Positions 34,857 to 43,570 of a DNA stretch of 64,000 nucleotides are shown here, in pieces. The DNA is from Janthinobacterium sp. BJB426. GTDB taxonomy: Bacteria > Pseudomonadota > Gammaproteobacteria > Burkholderiales > Burkholderiaceae_D. The translations under genes and the position numbers were made by a program. The notes under the pieces are model-generated. The model worked only from the letters and a program-made list of their open reading frames with translations. It was not told the origin of the DNA and made no database searches. The DNA is taken from positions 245,944-309,943 of the forward strand of contig NZ_PDZL01000006.1 in assembly GCF_002735705.1 (NCBI RefSeq), written 5' to 3'. How positions within the stretch are numbered: position 1 is the stretch's first letter; every line of letters begins with the position of its first letter.

Positions 34857-35855
34857 ATGACTGTTTTTAGCAAAACTTACAGCAAAATTATCGGGACCGG
34901 CAGCTACTTGCCGGAGAAGCGCGTCACCAACCAGGATTTGACCGAACAGCTCGCCGCCAAGGGCATCGAGACGTCGGATGAGTGGATTGTGTCGCGCAGC
35001 GGCATTTCGGCGCGCCATTACGCGGCGCCGTCGCAAAACTCCTCGGACCTGGGCGTGGAAGCGGCCAAAAAGGCCCTGGAAATGGCCGGCCTGAACGGCA
35101 ACGACCTGGACCTGATCATCGTTGCAAGCTCGACCCCCGATTTCTTCGGCAGCTTCCCCAGCACCGCCTGCATCGTGCAAAACAAGCTGGGCATCACGAA
35201 TAACTGCGCCGCCGTCGACGTGCAAGCCGTCTGCAGCGGTTTCGTGTATGCGGTGGCCACGGCCGACAGCTTCATCCAGTCGGGCATGCATAAAAACGTG
35301 CTGGTGATCGGCGCCGAAGTGTTTTCGCGCATCCTCAATTTCGATGACCGCGGCACCTGCGTGCTGTTCGGCGACGGCGCCGGCGCCATCGTCATGACGG
35401 CGTCAAAAGAACCAGGCATCCTGGCCACCAAATTGCACGCGGACGGCCGCCACTCGGACATCCTCAGCGTGCCGGGCAGCCTGGCTGGGGGCGCGCTGGC
35501 TGGCAGCGCTTTCCTCTACATGGATGGCCCGGCCGTATTCAAGCTGGCCGTGTCCGTGTTGGAAAAGGTCGCGCACGAAGCATTGGCGCACGCCAACATG
35601 ACGTCGGACCAGATCGACTGGCTGATTCCGCACCAGGCGAACATCCGCATCATGAACAGCACGGCCAAGAAACTCGGCTTGCCGCTGGACAAGATGGTCG
35701 TCACCGTCGACCAGCATGGCAATACCTCGGCCGCCTCGATCCCGCTGGCACTCGACATTGCCGTGCGCGATGGCCGCGTCAAGAAGGGCGACAACGTCAT
35801 GATGGAAGGCGTGGGCGGCGGCTTTACCTGGGGCGCTGTGCTGGCGCGCATGTAA
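34857..35855 (+). CDS. fabH: beta-ketoacyl-ACP synthase III
   Basis: FabH condenses acetyl-CoA with malonyl-ACP to start fatty acid synthesis. The 332-residue protein has the catalytic Cys126 in [12 protein letters not shown], His in [12 protein letters not shown] and Asn in [15 protein letters not shown]. It starts 15 bp after plsX. The overall length and order of motifs are typical of straight-chain FabH. The substrate range cannot be read from sequence. Confidence 0.97.
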   Translation: MTVFSKTYSKIIGTGSYLPEKRVTNQDLTEQLAAKGIETSDEWIVSRSGISARHYAAPSQNSSDLGVEAAKKALEMAGLNGNDLDLIIVASSTPDFFGSFPSTACIVQNKLGITNNCAAVDVQAVCSGFVYAVATADSFIQSGMHKNVLVIGAEVFSRILNFDDRGTCVLFGDGAGAIVMTASKEPGILATKLHADGRHSDILSVPGSLAGGALAGSAFLYMDGPAVFKLAVSVLEKVAHEALAHANMTSDQIDWLIPHQANIRIMNSTAKKLGLPLDKMVVTVDQHGNTSAASIPLALDIAVRDGRVKKGDNVMMEGVGGGFTWGAVLARM

Positions 35856-35887
35856 TCCCGCAACACTATTAAAAAAACGGAGTCGAC

Positions 35888-36829
35888 ATGACACAATTTG
35901 CATTTGTTTTCCCAGGCCAAGGCTCGCAAGCGATTGCGATGCTCGACGGTTTCGCCGGCAACCCCGTGGTTGCGCAGACCGTCGCCGAGGCGTCGGACGC
36001 CCTGCAATTCGACCTGGGCAAGCTGATCGCCGAAGGCCCGAAGGAAGAACTGGACCTGACTACCAACACGCAACCGGTGATGCTGACGGCGGCCGTGGCC
36101 TTCTACCGCGCCTGGCTGGCGGCTGGCGGCCCCGTGCCGACGGTCGTGGCCGGTCACAGTCTCGGTGAATACTCGGCACTGGTTGCCGCCGGCGTCATTT
36201 CCTTCAAGGATGCCGTGCCGCTCGTGCGTTTCCGCGCGCAAGCCATGCAGGAAGCCGTGCCTGTCGGGCAGGGCACGATGGCTGTCGTGCTGGGCCTGTC
36301 GGATGACGACGTGCGCGCCGTGTGCGCGGAAGCGGCGGCGGAAAACCCGGCCCTGGTGGTCGAGCCTGTCAATTTCAATGCGCCAGCGCAAGTGGTCATC
36401 GCGGGCCACACGGCTGCGGTCGAGCGCGCCTGTGAACTGGCCAAGGCCAAGGGGGCCAAGCGCGCCATGAAGCTGCCCGTTTCGGCACCGTTCCACTCGT
36501 CGCTGCTGAAGCCCGCGTCGGACCGCTTGCGCGAGTACATGGCTAGCTTGACGTTCGCCGCTCCGCAAATCGCCCTGATCAACAACGTCGACGTGGCCAT
36601 CGTCAATGATGTGGCCGGCATCAAGGATGCGCTGGTGCGCCAGGCAGCCAGCCCCGTGCGCTGGGTGGAAACCATGCAAAAAGTGGCGGCCGACGGCATC
36701 ACGCAAGTGATCGAATGCGGTCCGGGCAAGGTCCTGATGGGCCTGGCCAAGCGCATCGATCCGGTACTGGTGGGCGACGCTATCGTCGACCAGGCATCGC
36801 TGGAACGCATTTTGACGCAGCTCAAATAA
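35888..36829 (+). CDS. fabD: malonyl-CoA:ACP transacylase
   Basis: FabD moves malonyl from CoA to ACP. The 313-residue protein has FVFPGQGSQ at the start, the nucleophile Ser91 in AGHSLGEYSALVAAG, His203 in VSAPFHSSLLKPA, and the terminal IECGPGKVLMGL block. A GGAGTCGAC site precedes the ATG. It is the third gene of the fab cluster, 32 bp after fabH. Confidence 0.97.
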   Translation: MTQFAFVFPGQGSQAIAMLDGFAGNPVVAQTVAEASDALQFDLGKLIAEGPKEELDLTTNTQPVMLTAAVAFYRAWLAAGGPVPTVVAGHSLGEYSALVAAGVISFKDAVPLVRFRAQAMQEAVPVGQGTMAVVLGLSDDDVRAVCAEAAAENPALVVEPVNFNAPAQVVIAGHTAAVERACELAKAKGAKRAMKLPVSAPFHSSLLKPASDRLREYMASLTFAAPQIALINNVDVAIVNDVAGIKDALVRQAASPVRWVETMQKVAADGITQVIECGPGKVLMGLAKRIDPVLVGDAIVDQASLERILTQLK

Positions 36830-36882
36830 ACAGCAAACGGCAGTGCAGCTGTGGCTGCCGTCAGCCATCTTTAAGGATACTC

Positions 36883-37626
36883 ATGAATTTAGCAAATCAA
36901 ATCGTGCTGGTCACGGGCGCCTCGCGCGGCATCGGCCGCGCCATCGCCACCGAACTGGGCAAGCAGGGTGCCACCGTGGTCGGCACCGCCACCTCGGAAA
37001 GCGGCGCGCAAGCGATCACCGATTACCTGGCCGCCGAAGGCGTGACGGGCAAGGGCCTGGTCCTGAACGTGACCGATGCGGCGCGCTGCGCGGCCGTCGT
37101 CGATGAAGTGCAGAAAACCTACGGCAGCCTGTCGATCCTGGTCAACAACGCGGGCATCACGCAAGACCAGCTGGCCATGCGCATGAAGGATGAAGAGTGG
37201 GACAGCGTCATTTCGACGAACCTGTCGGCCGTTGGCCGCCTGTCGCGCGCCGTGCTGCGTGGCATGATGAAAGCCAAAACTGGGCGTATCATCAATATTA
37301 CGTCCGTGGTGGCTTCGTCGGGCAATCCGGGGCAAATGAATTACGCGGCGGCCAAGGCTGGCGTGGAAGGCATGAGCCGCGCCCTGGCGCGCGAAATCGG
37401 CAGCCGCAACATTACCGTGAACTGCATCGCGCCGGGCTTCATCGATACCGACATGACCAAGGCGCTGAGCGAAGAGCAGCATGCGGCCCTGTTGACGCAA
37501 ATTCCCCTGTCCCGCCTGGGCAAACCGGAAGACGTGGCAGCGGCCGTGGCCTTTTTGGCCTCGCCGCAAGCGGCGTATATCACGGGCACGACCCTGCACG
37601 TGAACGGCGGAATGTACATGAATTGA
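36883..37626 (+). CDS. fabG: 3-oxoacyl-ACP reductase
   Basis: FabG reduces beta-ketoacyl-ACP with NADPH. The 247-residue SDR protein has TGASRGIG (11-18) for the cofactor and NNAG (88-91). The catalytic Ser141, Tyr154 and Lys158 lie in ITSVVASSGNPGQMNYAAAK. AAGGATAC precedes the ATG at 36883. It follows fabD by 53 bp. The stop is at 37626, after which a 178-bp spacer leads to acpP. Confidence 0.97.
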   Translation: MNLANQIVLVTGASRGIGRAIATELGKQGATVVGTATSESGAQAITDYLAAEGVTGKGLVLNVTDAARCAAVVDEVQKTYGSLSILVNNAGITQDQLAMRMKDEEWDSVISTNLSAVGRLSRAVLRGMMKAKTGRIINITSVVASSGNPGQMNYAAAKAGVEGMSRALAREIGSRNITVNCIAPGFIDTDMTKALSEEQHAALLTQIPLSRLGKPEDVAAAVAFLASPQAAYITGTTLHVNGGMYMN

Positions 37627-37681
37627 TGTGAAAGCTAGACAGGGCGGGCGTTTGTGGCATGATTCAACGGCTGTTTTTGTC

Positions 37682-37687
37682 TATAAT
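37682..37687 (+). promoter_or_regulatory. possible -10 box of an acpP promoter
   Basis: A perfect TATAAT lies 118 bp ahead of acpP. No good -35 is seen at the right distance. AcpP is needed in far greater amount than FabD or FabG, so an internal promoter here is expected. Confidence 0.35.
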
Positions 37688-37804
37688 CGCATCTTTTAGC
37701 AGCAGCTTCGGTTGAATTAGCAGCAGACACCGAAATTAGTATTCGGACGCGCAAACCTGATAAAATGCGCGCACTTTCCGTAACACACACTTTGGAGCCA
37801 TAAC

Positions 37805-38044
37805 ATGTCGGATATCGAACAACGCGTTAAGAAAATCGTCGCTGAGCAACTGGGCGTTGCAGAAGCAGACATCAAAATCGAATCCTCCTTCGTCGACGAC
37901 CTGGGTGCCGATTCCCTGGACACCGTGGAACTGGTCATGGCCCTGGAAGACGAATTCGAAATGGAAATCCCTGACGAACAAGCTGAAAAAATCACCACCG
38001 TGCAACAGGCGATCGACTACGCCACCGCACACGTCAAGGCCTAA
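37805..38044 (+). CDS. acpP: acyl carrier protein
   Basis: AcpP carries growing acyl chains on phosphopantetheine. The acidic 79-residue protein has the attachment Ser37 in [25 protein letters not shown] precedes the ATG at a slightly long spacing. It lies between fabG and fabF as usual. The carrier is loaded by AcpS (49779-50174), also in this window. Confidence 0.98.
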   Translation: MSDIEQRVKKIVAEQLGVAEADIKIESSFVDDLGADSLDTVELVMALEDEFEMEIPDEQAEKITTVQQAIDYATAHVKA

Positions 38045-38073
38045 GCCTGTCTGACCGACTTCAGGAGAATCGC

Positions 38074-39324
38074 TTGAGCCGTTCTAAAAACCGTCGTGTT
38101 GTTGTCACCGGCCTGGGCTGCGTTTCACCTGTCGGCAATACTATTGCCGAGGCGTGGGGCGCAATCATTGAAGGTAAATCCGGCATTGCCACGATTACCA
38201 AGTTCGATGCACTGCCATTCACCACGCATTTTGCTGGTGAAGTCAAAGGCTTCAATATCGAAGAGTACATCTCCGGTAAGGAAGCCCGCCACATGGATAC
38301 CTTTATCCATTACGGCATGGCTGCAGGCATCCAGGCGATGCAGGACTCCGGCCTGGAAGTGACCGAAGAAAACGCCGAGCGCATCGGCGTGATCATCGGT
38401 TCCGGTATCGGCGGCTTGCCGCTGATCGAGGAAACCAAGTCCGAGTACGAAAAGCGCGGTCCGCGCCGTATCTCGCCATTTTTCGTGCCTGCCTCGATCA
38501 TTAACATGATCTCTGGCAACCTTTCGATCAAATATGGTCTGAAGGGCCCGAACCTGGCGATTGTTACAGCGTGTACCACCGGTTTGCACAGCATCGGTGC
38601 CGCAGCGCGCATGATCGAGTACGGCGATGCCGACGTCATGATCGCCGGTGGTGCTGAATCGACCGTGTCGCCACTGGGCCTGGGCGGTTTCGCTTCGGCG
38701 CGTGCCTTGTCGACCCGCAACGACGATCCGGCAACGGCATCGCGTCCGTGGGATACCGACCGCGACGGCTTCGTGCTGGGCGAGGGCGCTGGCGTCATGG
38801 TGCTGGAAGAGTACGAGCACGCGGTGGCCCGTGGTGCCAAGATATATGCCGAAGTGCATGGTTTCGGGATGAGCGCAGATGCTTATCACATGACCTCGCC
38901 GCTGGAAGATGGTAGCGGCGGCAGCAAATCGGTGATCGCGGCCCTCGACAACGCAGGCTTGAACCCGGATCAGATTCAATACCTGAACGCGCACGGCACG
39001 TCGACCCCGCAAGGCGACGTGGCAGAAGTGATGGGCATCAAGCGCACCTTCGGTGATCACGCCAAGAATCTGGTCGTCAACTCGACCAAGTCGATGACGG
39101 GCCATTTGCTGGGCGGCGCGGGCGGTCTGGAAGCGGTGTTTACGGTCCTGGCATTGCACCATCAGGTGTCGCCTCCGACCATCAACATCTTCAACCAGGA
39201 TCCGGCGTGCGATCTCGATTTCTGTGCCAACACGGCGCGTGATATGAAGATCGATTATGCAGTGAAGAATTCGTTCGGCTTCGGCGGAACGAATGGCACG
39301 CTGATTTTCGGTAAAGCGAAATAA
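38074..39324 (+). CDS. fabF: beta-ketoacyl-ACP synthase II (TTG start)
   Basis: FabF elongates acyl-ACP with malonyl-ACP. The 416-residue protein has catalytic Cys167 in [14 protein letters not shown], and His in [12 protein letters not shown] and [13 protein letters not shown]. The start is TTG at 38074 ([20 protein letters not shown]): AGGAG lies six bases before it, and no ATG or GTG is available before the conserved strand. A TTG start lowers initiation, which may set the FabF:AcpP ratio. Downstream are two hairpins, one related to the intergenic repeat family. Confidence 0.96.
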   Translation: MSRSKNRRVVVTGLGCVSPVGNTIAEAWGAIIEGKSGIATITKFDALPFTTHFAGEVKGFNIEEYISGKEARHMDTFIHYGMAAGIQAMQDSGLEVTEENAERIGVIIGSGIGGLPLIEETKSEYEKRGPRRISPFFVPASIINMISGNLSIKYGLKGPNLAIVTACTTGLHSIGAAARMIEYGDADVMIAGGAESTVSPLGLGGFASARALSTRNDDPATASRPWDTDRDGFVLGEGAGVMVLEEYEHAVARGAKIYAEVHGFGMSADAYHMTSPLEDGSGGSKSVIAALDNAGLNPDQIQYLNAHGTSTPQGDVAEVMGIKRTFGDHAKNLVVNSTKSMTGHLLGGAGGLEAVFTVLALHHQVSPPTINIFNQDPACDLDFCANTARDMKIDYAVKNSFGFGGTNGTLIFGKAK

Positions 39325-39337
39325 GCAGGAACTTTCA

Positions 39338-39397
39338 AGCGCTCGCTACGGTCAAATCGTAGTGAGCGCTGATTCGCCGCCAACGTTCGTTGGCGGC
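39338..39397 (+). terminator. two tandem hairpins after fabF
   Basis: AGCGCTCGCTACG pairs with CGTAGTGAGCGCT (one mismatch) at 39338-39370. GCCGCCAAC pairs with GTTGGCGGC at 39376-39397. The first arm is the complement of the CCGTAGCGAGCG block of the intergenic repeats, so it may be a short member of that family. There is no long T-run. Confidence 0.55.
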
Positions 39398-39444
39398 TGA
39401 ATTTGCCCGGCATGGTGCCGGCGCGCCTTTTTTCCCCATGAAGT

Positions 39445-39957
39445 ATGTCGATCGCGGTAGCGGCTGTCATTCGCACGCCTGTCTGTTTGCGCCTGTTGCA
39501 AGCGGTGCTGGGGCTGTGCGCGGTGCTGGCCGCCTGGCCCTTGAGTGGCGTCTGGCGCAGTCTGCCCGCGCCCGGCCAGCTGGTGGGCGACTATGCATTG
39601 GGCTTGCCTGGTGCCTTGCTGAGTGCGGCTGGCGGCGTGTTTTTACTGGCTTTTCTGCGCCGGCGCAGAAAGCCGCAGGCGCTTGATATTTCGCCGGTTG
39701 GGCAGTTGCGGCTGGCGGTATATCTGGAGCATGGCGAAGTGCCGGAAGCCGGTGCCGCCACGGTGGTGGCGCCGGCTGGGGCGGGGCTGCGCCTGTTGCC
39801 GGGCTCGACCTTGTGGCCGTCGCTGCTGGTGCTGTGCCTGGCGGATGGCGCCGGACGGCGCACGCAGCTGCTGGCGCAGCGCGGCGGCAGCTGCACCGCC
39901 TTCCGTCCGCTGGCCGTGGCGTGCCGGGCTATCGCGGCGCGGAACAGGGAAGAATAA
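39445..39957 (+). CDS. membrane protein, YgfX-like
   Basis: The 170-residue protein has two hydrophobic helices (about 13-35 and 45-68) then a soluble C-terminal part with LRLLPGSTLWPSLLVLCLAD and TAFRPLAVACRAIAARN. That layout, two N-terminal helices and a W-x-S-L-L-V-L strand with a final FRxLxxACR helix, resembles YgfX/CptA proteins. E. coli YgfX has been described as an inhibitor of cell division proteins. The position between fabF and rpoE is seen in betaproteobacteria. The family call is moderate because similarity was judged by eye. Confidence 0.55.
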   Translation: MSIAVAAVIRTPVCLRLLQAVLGLCAVLAAWPLSGVWRSLPAPGQLVGDYALGLPGALLSAAGGVFLLAFLRRRRKPQALDISPVGQLRLAVYLEHGEVPEAGAATVVAPAGAGLRLLPGSTLWPSLLVLCLADGAGRRTQLLAQRGGSCTAFRPLAVACRAIAARNREE

Positions 39958-40023
39958 AAGTGGGGCGAACACTGAACTTCTTGCAGCGGGCCAACTCTAT
40001 ATCCATACAGGCGCCCACGCTGC

Positions 40024-40647
40024 ATGACTACAGGGACATTGGGCGTGAGGACAGAGCGCGAGTATGATCAGTTACTGGTCGAGCGGGTGCAGGCTGGCGA
40101 CAAACGGGCATTCGATGTGCTGGTATCGAAATATCAGCGCCGCTTGATGCGCCTGGTGTCGCGGCTGGTGCATGACCCGGCGGAGGCCGAAGATGTGGTG
40201 CAGGAAACCTTTATCAAGGCATACCGGGCGCTGCGCCATTTTCGCGGCGAGGCCGCCTTTTATACCTGGTTGTATCGCATCGGCATCAATACGGCCAAGA
40301 ATTATCTCGTCACGCAAGGGCGCCGCGCCGCCACGTCCAGCGATGCCGACGCCGAGCAGGCGGAGTCTTTCGATGACGGCAATAAGTTGCGAGACAACAA
40401 TACACCCGAATCGGTGCTGGCCAGCAAGCAGATTGCAGCCACCGTCAATGCGGCCATGGATGTGCTGCCCATCGAGTTGCGCACGGCCATCGTGCTGCGC
40501 GAGATCGAGGGGCTGAGCTATGAAGAAATATCGGAGATCATGGCGTGCCCCATCGGCACCGTGCGCAGCCGGATTTTTCGCGCGCGCGAAGTGATTGCGG
40601 AGAAATTGAAACCGTTGTTGGACATGCCGATTGACAAGCGCTGGTAA
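40024..40647 (+). CDS. rpoE: ECF sigma factor RpoE (sigma-E)
   Basis: RpoE directs transcription of the envelope-stress regulon. The 207-residue protein has sigma region 2 (DVLVSKYQRRLMRLVSRLV through EDVVQETFIKAYRAL and FYTWLYRIGINTAKNYL) and region 4 (LPIELRTAIVLREIEGLSYE, then CPIGTVRSRIFRAREVI). The ATG at 40024 has no strong ribosome site; GTG 40045 is an alternative. It is followed by rseA after 21 bp and then mucD, the standard order, but rseB is absent. Confidence 0.95.
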   Translation: MTTGTLGVRTEREYDQLLVERVQAGDKRAFDVLVSKYQRRLMRLVSRLVHDPAEAEDVVQETFIKAYRALRHFRGEAAFYTWLYRIGINTAKNYLVTQGRRAATSSDADAEQAESFDDGNKLRDNNTPESVLASKQIAATVNAAMDVLPIELRTAIVLREIEGLSYEEISEIMACPIGTVRSRIFRAREVIAEKLKPLLDMPIDKRW

Positions 40648-40668
40648 TCTGGGGAGTATGGAGTTGGC

Positions 40669-41040
40669 ATGGCTGCGTCCGGTTTTCGCACCGATCTTCT
40701 TGAAATGGCAGGGCCCATCATGGACACGCATACACGATTGCACGAGACTATTTCCGCGCTGGCCGATGGCGAGCTGGCGGCGAGCGAACTCGAACTGGCT
40801 TTTGCCGCCCTCGATACGCCATCGGGAAGGCAAGCCTGGGATGCCTATCGCCACATCGGCGACGTGCTGCGCTCGGAGCAGTACGACCATGCACTGAGCG
40901 CCCAGTTCGACGCGCGCCTGGCCAGCCGCCTGGCCGCGGAGGCGGCGCCCGAAGGGGCAGCTCATGTGGAGCCGTTGCCGCCCCTCGTGCCGCCGGGCGT
41001 GGCCGAGCCGCTGGAGGCGGGGCCGCTGGCGCAGCGCTAA
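40669..41040 (+). CDS. rseA: RseA N-terminal domain protein (anti-sigma-E), apparently truncated
   Basis: The 123-residue protein has the RseA cytoplasmic sigma-binding domain: TRLHETISALADGELAASEL, then WDAYRHIGDVLRSE. Usual RseA continues with a membrane helix and a periplasmic RseB-binding part of about 80 residues. Here the chain ends in a Pro/Glu-rich tail (VEPLPPLVPPGVAEPLEAGP) without any membrane helix. The stop codon lies inside the left arm of the fold-back repeat at 41036-41214. ATG 40669 follows GGAG; ATG 40720 is the more family-typical start (MDTHTRLHE). If real, the protein cannot be controlled by DegS/RseP cleavage in the usual way. Confidence 0.8.
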   Translation: MAASGFRTDLLEMAGPIMDTHTRLHETISALADGELAASELELAFAALDTPSGRQAWDAYRHIGDVLRSEQYDHALSAQFDARLASRLAAEAAPEGAAHVEPLPPLVPPGVAEPLEAGPLAQR

Positions 41041-41214
41041 GTAACCCCCAATAAATTATTGTGATTTCTGACTTCCATAACCGGCGCTCTGCAAGGTGGC
41101 CGACGAGGCTTGCCCGCTGCTAGCAGTGCTCGCACTGCGTCGCAGCGGGCGCCTTGCATAGCGTCCGGTTCTGTTCGTCATAAATTCACAATAATTTCCT
41201 GAGGATTACTTAGC
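41036..41214. repeat. 179-bp fold-back (MITE-like) element at the rseA stop codon
   Basis: The arms are near-perfect inverted repeats: left GCTAAGTAACCCCCAATAAA then TTATTGTGATTTCTGAC (41036-41072), right the complement at 41177-41214 with a few changes and one 1-bp indel. Inside is a second nested pair, AACCGGCGCTCTGCAAGG and CCTTGCATAGCGTCCGGTT. The centre is GCCCGCTGC-N-GCAGCGGGC with GCAGTGC/GCACTGC. The whole element folds into one long hairpin. No coding capacity. The rseA TAA is at its first bases. Confidence 0.85.
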
Positions 41215-41450
41215 TGTCGCGTTTTCCATCTTATGCCAGGCTTAACGTTCCCGCCGCCCCCTTGACACTGGCCTTCGCTACGATTGACACTGTGCGCAGG
41301 TAATATCTTGCTTTTGCGATATATTGTTGCTGCCATGCGCGCTGTCAGGTGGGTTTGCCCCTGGGATTCCGTCATGACGGCCAATCATGCGCGCAGGCAA
41401 TCGCCTGATCCGCGTTTTGATCCGTTTATAAACTCGAAAAGATCCTTTCC
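41215..41450. other. upstream region of mucD
   Basis: No gene and no convincing remnant of rseB is seen. TTGACACTG occurs twice 23 bp apart (about 41261 and 41284) and may include a -35 box for mucD. There is a T-rich TATATT patch near 41320. Confidence 0.4.
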
Positions 41451-42953
41451 ATGAAAAAAAACATGTGTGCCGCCAGCAAGTCGTTTTCAGTGAAGACGCT
41501 TTCCGCTTTATTGTTCGGTACGGCTGGCGTCTTCCTTGCTCCCACCATGCTGGGCCTGGCGCCACAAGCGCAGGCCGCCGTGCCTGCCATCAAACTGCCT
41601 GATTTCTCTGACCTGGTCGATGCCGTCGGTCCGGCCGTCGTGAATATCCGCACCACCGAGCGCCTGAAGATGGGTGGCGCCGGGGCTGGCGTGGGCGGAC
41701 AGGACGAGCAGGAAATGCAGGAATTCCTGCGCCGCTTCTTTGGCGGTGCCATGCCGACGCCGCGCCAGCAGGCGCCGCGCGGCGGCCGCCGCGCCGTGCC
41801 GCAGGAGCAGGAAGTACAGCGCGGCGTTGGTTCCGGCTTCATTATTTCGGCGGACGGCTACGTGCTGAGCAATGCCCACGTGGTCGACGGCGCCGACGAG
41901 GTGTATGTGACCCTGACGGACAAGCGCGAATTCAAGGCCAAGGTGATCGGCGCCGATGCGCGCACCGACGTGGCCCTGCTGAAAATCGAGGGCGCCAACC
42001 TGCCGCGCCTGACCATCGGCGACTCGAACAAGATCCGCGTGGGCGAGTGGGTGATCGCCATCGGCTCGCCGTTCAACCTGGAAAACACGGTGACGGCCGG
42101 CATTATTTCCGCCAAGTCGCGCGACACGGGCGACTATTTGCCCCTGATCCAGAGCGACGTGGCCGTCAATCCCGGCAACTCCGGTGGTCCCTTGATCAAT
42201 ATGCGCGGCGAGGTGATTGGCATCAATTCGCAGATCGCCACCCTGTCCGGCGCCTACAATGGCATTTCGTTTGCCGTGCCCATCGATGAAGCCATGCGCG
42301 TGGGCGAGCAGCTGAAAAAGACAGGTAAAGTCGTGCGCGGACGCATCGGCGTGCAGATCGGCGAAGTGAGCAAGGACGTGGCGGAATCGCTGGGCTTGCC
42401 AAACGCCAAGGGCGCGCAAGTGTCGATGGTGGAGCCGGGCGGTCCGGCCGACAAGGCGGGCATCAAGGCGGGCGACATCATCCTGAAATTCAACGGCGCC
42501 CAGATCGAGCGTTCGTCCGACTTGCCGCGCCTGGTAGGTGGCGCCGCCGTCAATGGCAAATCCACGATCACCGTCTGGCGCAAGGGCGCGCAGCAGGATG
42601 TTCCTGTCACCGTCGTCGAGCTCGAAAGCGAGAAAACGGCGAAGAAGGGCGTCAAGGAGCCGGAAGCGCAAGCCGTCAATGCGCTGGGGCTGAAGGTCAG
42701 CGACGTGCCGGCCGCGAAGAAACAGGAATTGAAGATCGACGCGGGCGTACTGGTCGACGATGCCGATGGCGTGGCGGCCCAGGCCGGCCTGCAGCCTGGC
42801 GATGTGATCTTGCAGTTGAACAACGTTGCCGTGAAAGATGCCAAGCAGTTCAATGTCCTGGTGGCCAAGCTCGATCCGAAGAAGACGTCGGCCGTGCTGG
42901 TACGCCGTGGCGACGTGGCGCAATTTGTTTCGCTGCGTCCATCGGCCAAGTAA
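41451..42953 (+). CDS. mucD: Do-family (DegP/MucD) periplasmic serine endoprotease
   Basis: The 500-residue protease/chaperone has a long signal peptide (cleavage near AQAQA-AVP, residue 43), a trypsin-like domain with triad His143 (SNAHVVDGA), Asp173 (RTDVALLKIE) and Ser244 (NPGNSGGPL), and two PDZ domains (about 305-395 and 415-495). A Gly/Pro/Arg-rich loop precedes the domain, as in Do proteins. It degrades misfolded envelope proteins and in the MucD lineage lowers sigma-E activity. It follows rpoE-rseA, without rseB. A terminator hairpin lies after the stop. Confidence 0.96.
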   Translation: MKKNMCAASKSFSVKTLSALLFGTAGVFLAPTMLGLAPQAQAAVPAIKLPDFSDLVDAVGPAVVNIRTTERLKMGGAGAGVGGQDEQEMQEFLRRFFGGAMPTPRQQAPRGGRRAVPQEQEVQRGVGSGFIISADGYVLSNAHVVDGADEVYVTLTDKREFKAKVIGADARTDVALLKIEGANLPRLTIGDSNKIRVGEWVIAIGSPFNLENTVTAGIISAKSRDTGDYLPLIQSDVAVNPGNSGGPLINMRGEVIGINSQIATLSGAYNGISFAVPIDEAMRVGEQLKKTGKVVRGRIGVQIGEVSKDVAESLGLPNAKGAQVSMVEPGGPADKAGIKAGDIILKFNGAQIERSSDLPRLVGGAAVNGKSTITVWRKGAQQDVPVTVVELESEKTAKKGVKEPEAQAVNALGLKVSDVPAAKKQELKIDAGVLVDDADGVAAQAGLQPGDVILQLNNVAVKDAKQFNVLVAKLDPKKTSAVLVRRGDVAQFVSLRPSAK

Positions 42954-42968
42954 GTTTCTGATTCACCT

Positions 42969-42992
42969 GCATCCCGGCTCCAGCCGGGATGC
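42969..42992 (+). terminator. terminator after mucD
   Basis: GCATCCCGGCT and AGCCGGGATGC form an uninterrupted palindrome, followed by CTTTCCCTTTTC. It lies between mucD and the glutaredoxin-like gene. Confidence 0.7.
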
Positions 42993-43007
42993 CTTTCCCT
43001 TTTCTTC

Positions 43008-43253
43008 ATGCACTTCACCCTCTATTCCCGCAGTTATTGCCATTTATGCCAGGATATGCTCGATGCCTTGCTCCTGCTGCAGCCGCCCGGAACACCGTTC
43101 ACGGTGGACGTGATCGATATCGATACGTCGCCCGACGCCGCGCTGCTGGCGCGTTTCGATGAGCTGGTGCCGGTGCTGTTTGGCGACCTGGCGCAGCCCG
43201 AGCTATGCCATTATTTCCTTGATGAAGCTGCGGTACGACGCTGCCTGATGTAG
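43008..43253 (+). CDS. glutaredoxin-like (DUF836-type) small protein
   Basis: The 81-residue protein starts MHFTLYSRSYCHLCQDMLDA with a Cys-His-Leu-Cys redox pair (11-14). A VIDIDTSPDAALLARFDELVPVLF block follows, containing the cis-Pro loop (VPV) of the thioredoxin fold. It resembles the short glutaredoxin-like proteins found between mucD and lepA in Burkholderiales. The partner is unknown. There is no signal peptide, so it is cytosolic. Confidence 0.88.
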   Translation: MHFTLYSRSYCHLCQDMLDALLLLQPPGTPFTVDVIDIDTSPDAALLARFDELVPVLFGDLAQPELCHYFLDEAAVRRCLM

Positions 43254-43359
43254 TTTAAATATCAATATTGACGCTGCATTGCACCATTCTGGTGCTGAAA
43301 ACAGCTGAAAATGTCAGCTTGGCCCGGTGCCGGCCTCATAAGACGGGCTTTCTACTCTG

Positions 43360-43472
43360 AAATCCGGTAAAATGGGGAGGTCGAAAAAGCTACTGTCCGA
43401 GGCAGCAGCTTCTGTCGCTTCAAAAGCGCTCGCCTGGGCATGCAGATGTCCTGCTCGGAGCGCTTTTTTCAT
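43360..43472 (+). ncRNA. candidate small RNA or leader ending in a strong terminator
   Basis: The 317-bp gap before lepA has no gene. A TAAAAT box lies at about 43368. The segment then ends in a perfect 10-bp stem AAAAGCGCTC (43422-43431) / GAGCGCTTTT (43458-43467) followed by TTC, with a GGCAT-GCAG-ATGTC inner stem. A terminator 100 bp ahead of a start codon fits a small independent transcript or a lepA attenuator. No known family is recognised. Confidence 0.3.
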
Positions 43473-43570
43473 CATGAGTGGGGCGCCTGGTTTTGGCCCT
43501 GTTTGGCCCGGACATGATCCCCCTGATTCCTGTTAAAGCAGTGTCGTCAACTTCGCACTTATATTAGTTA

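Noticed and set aside
41215..41450. Possible remnant of rseB or the RseA C-terminal part before mucD
   Set aside because: I read the short frames in this interval and saw no RseB-like strands or membrane helix.
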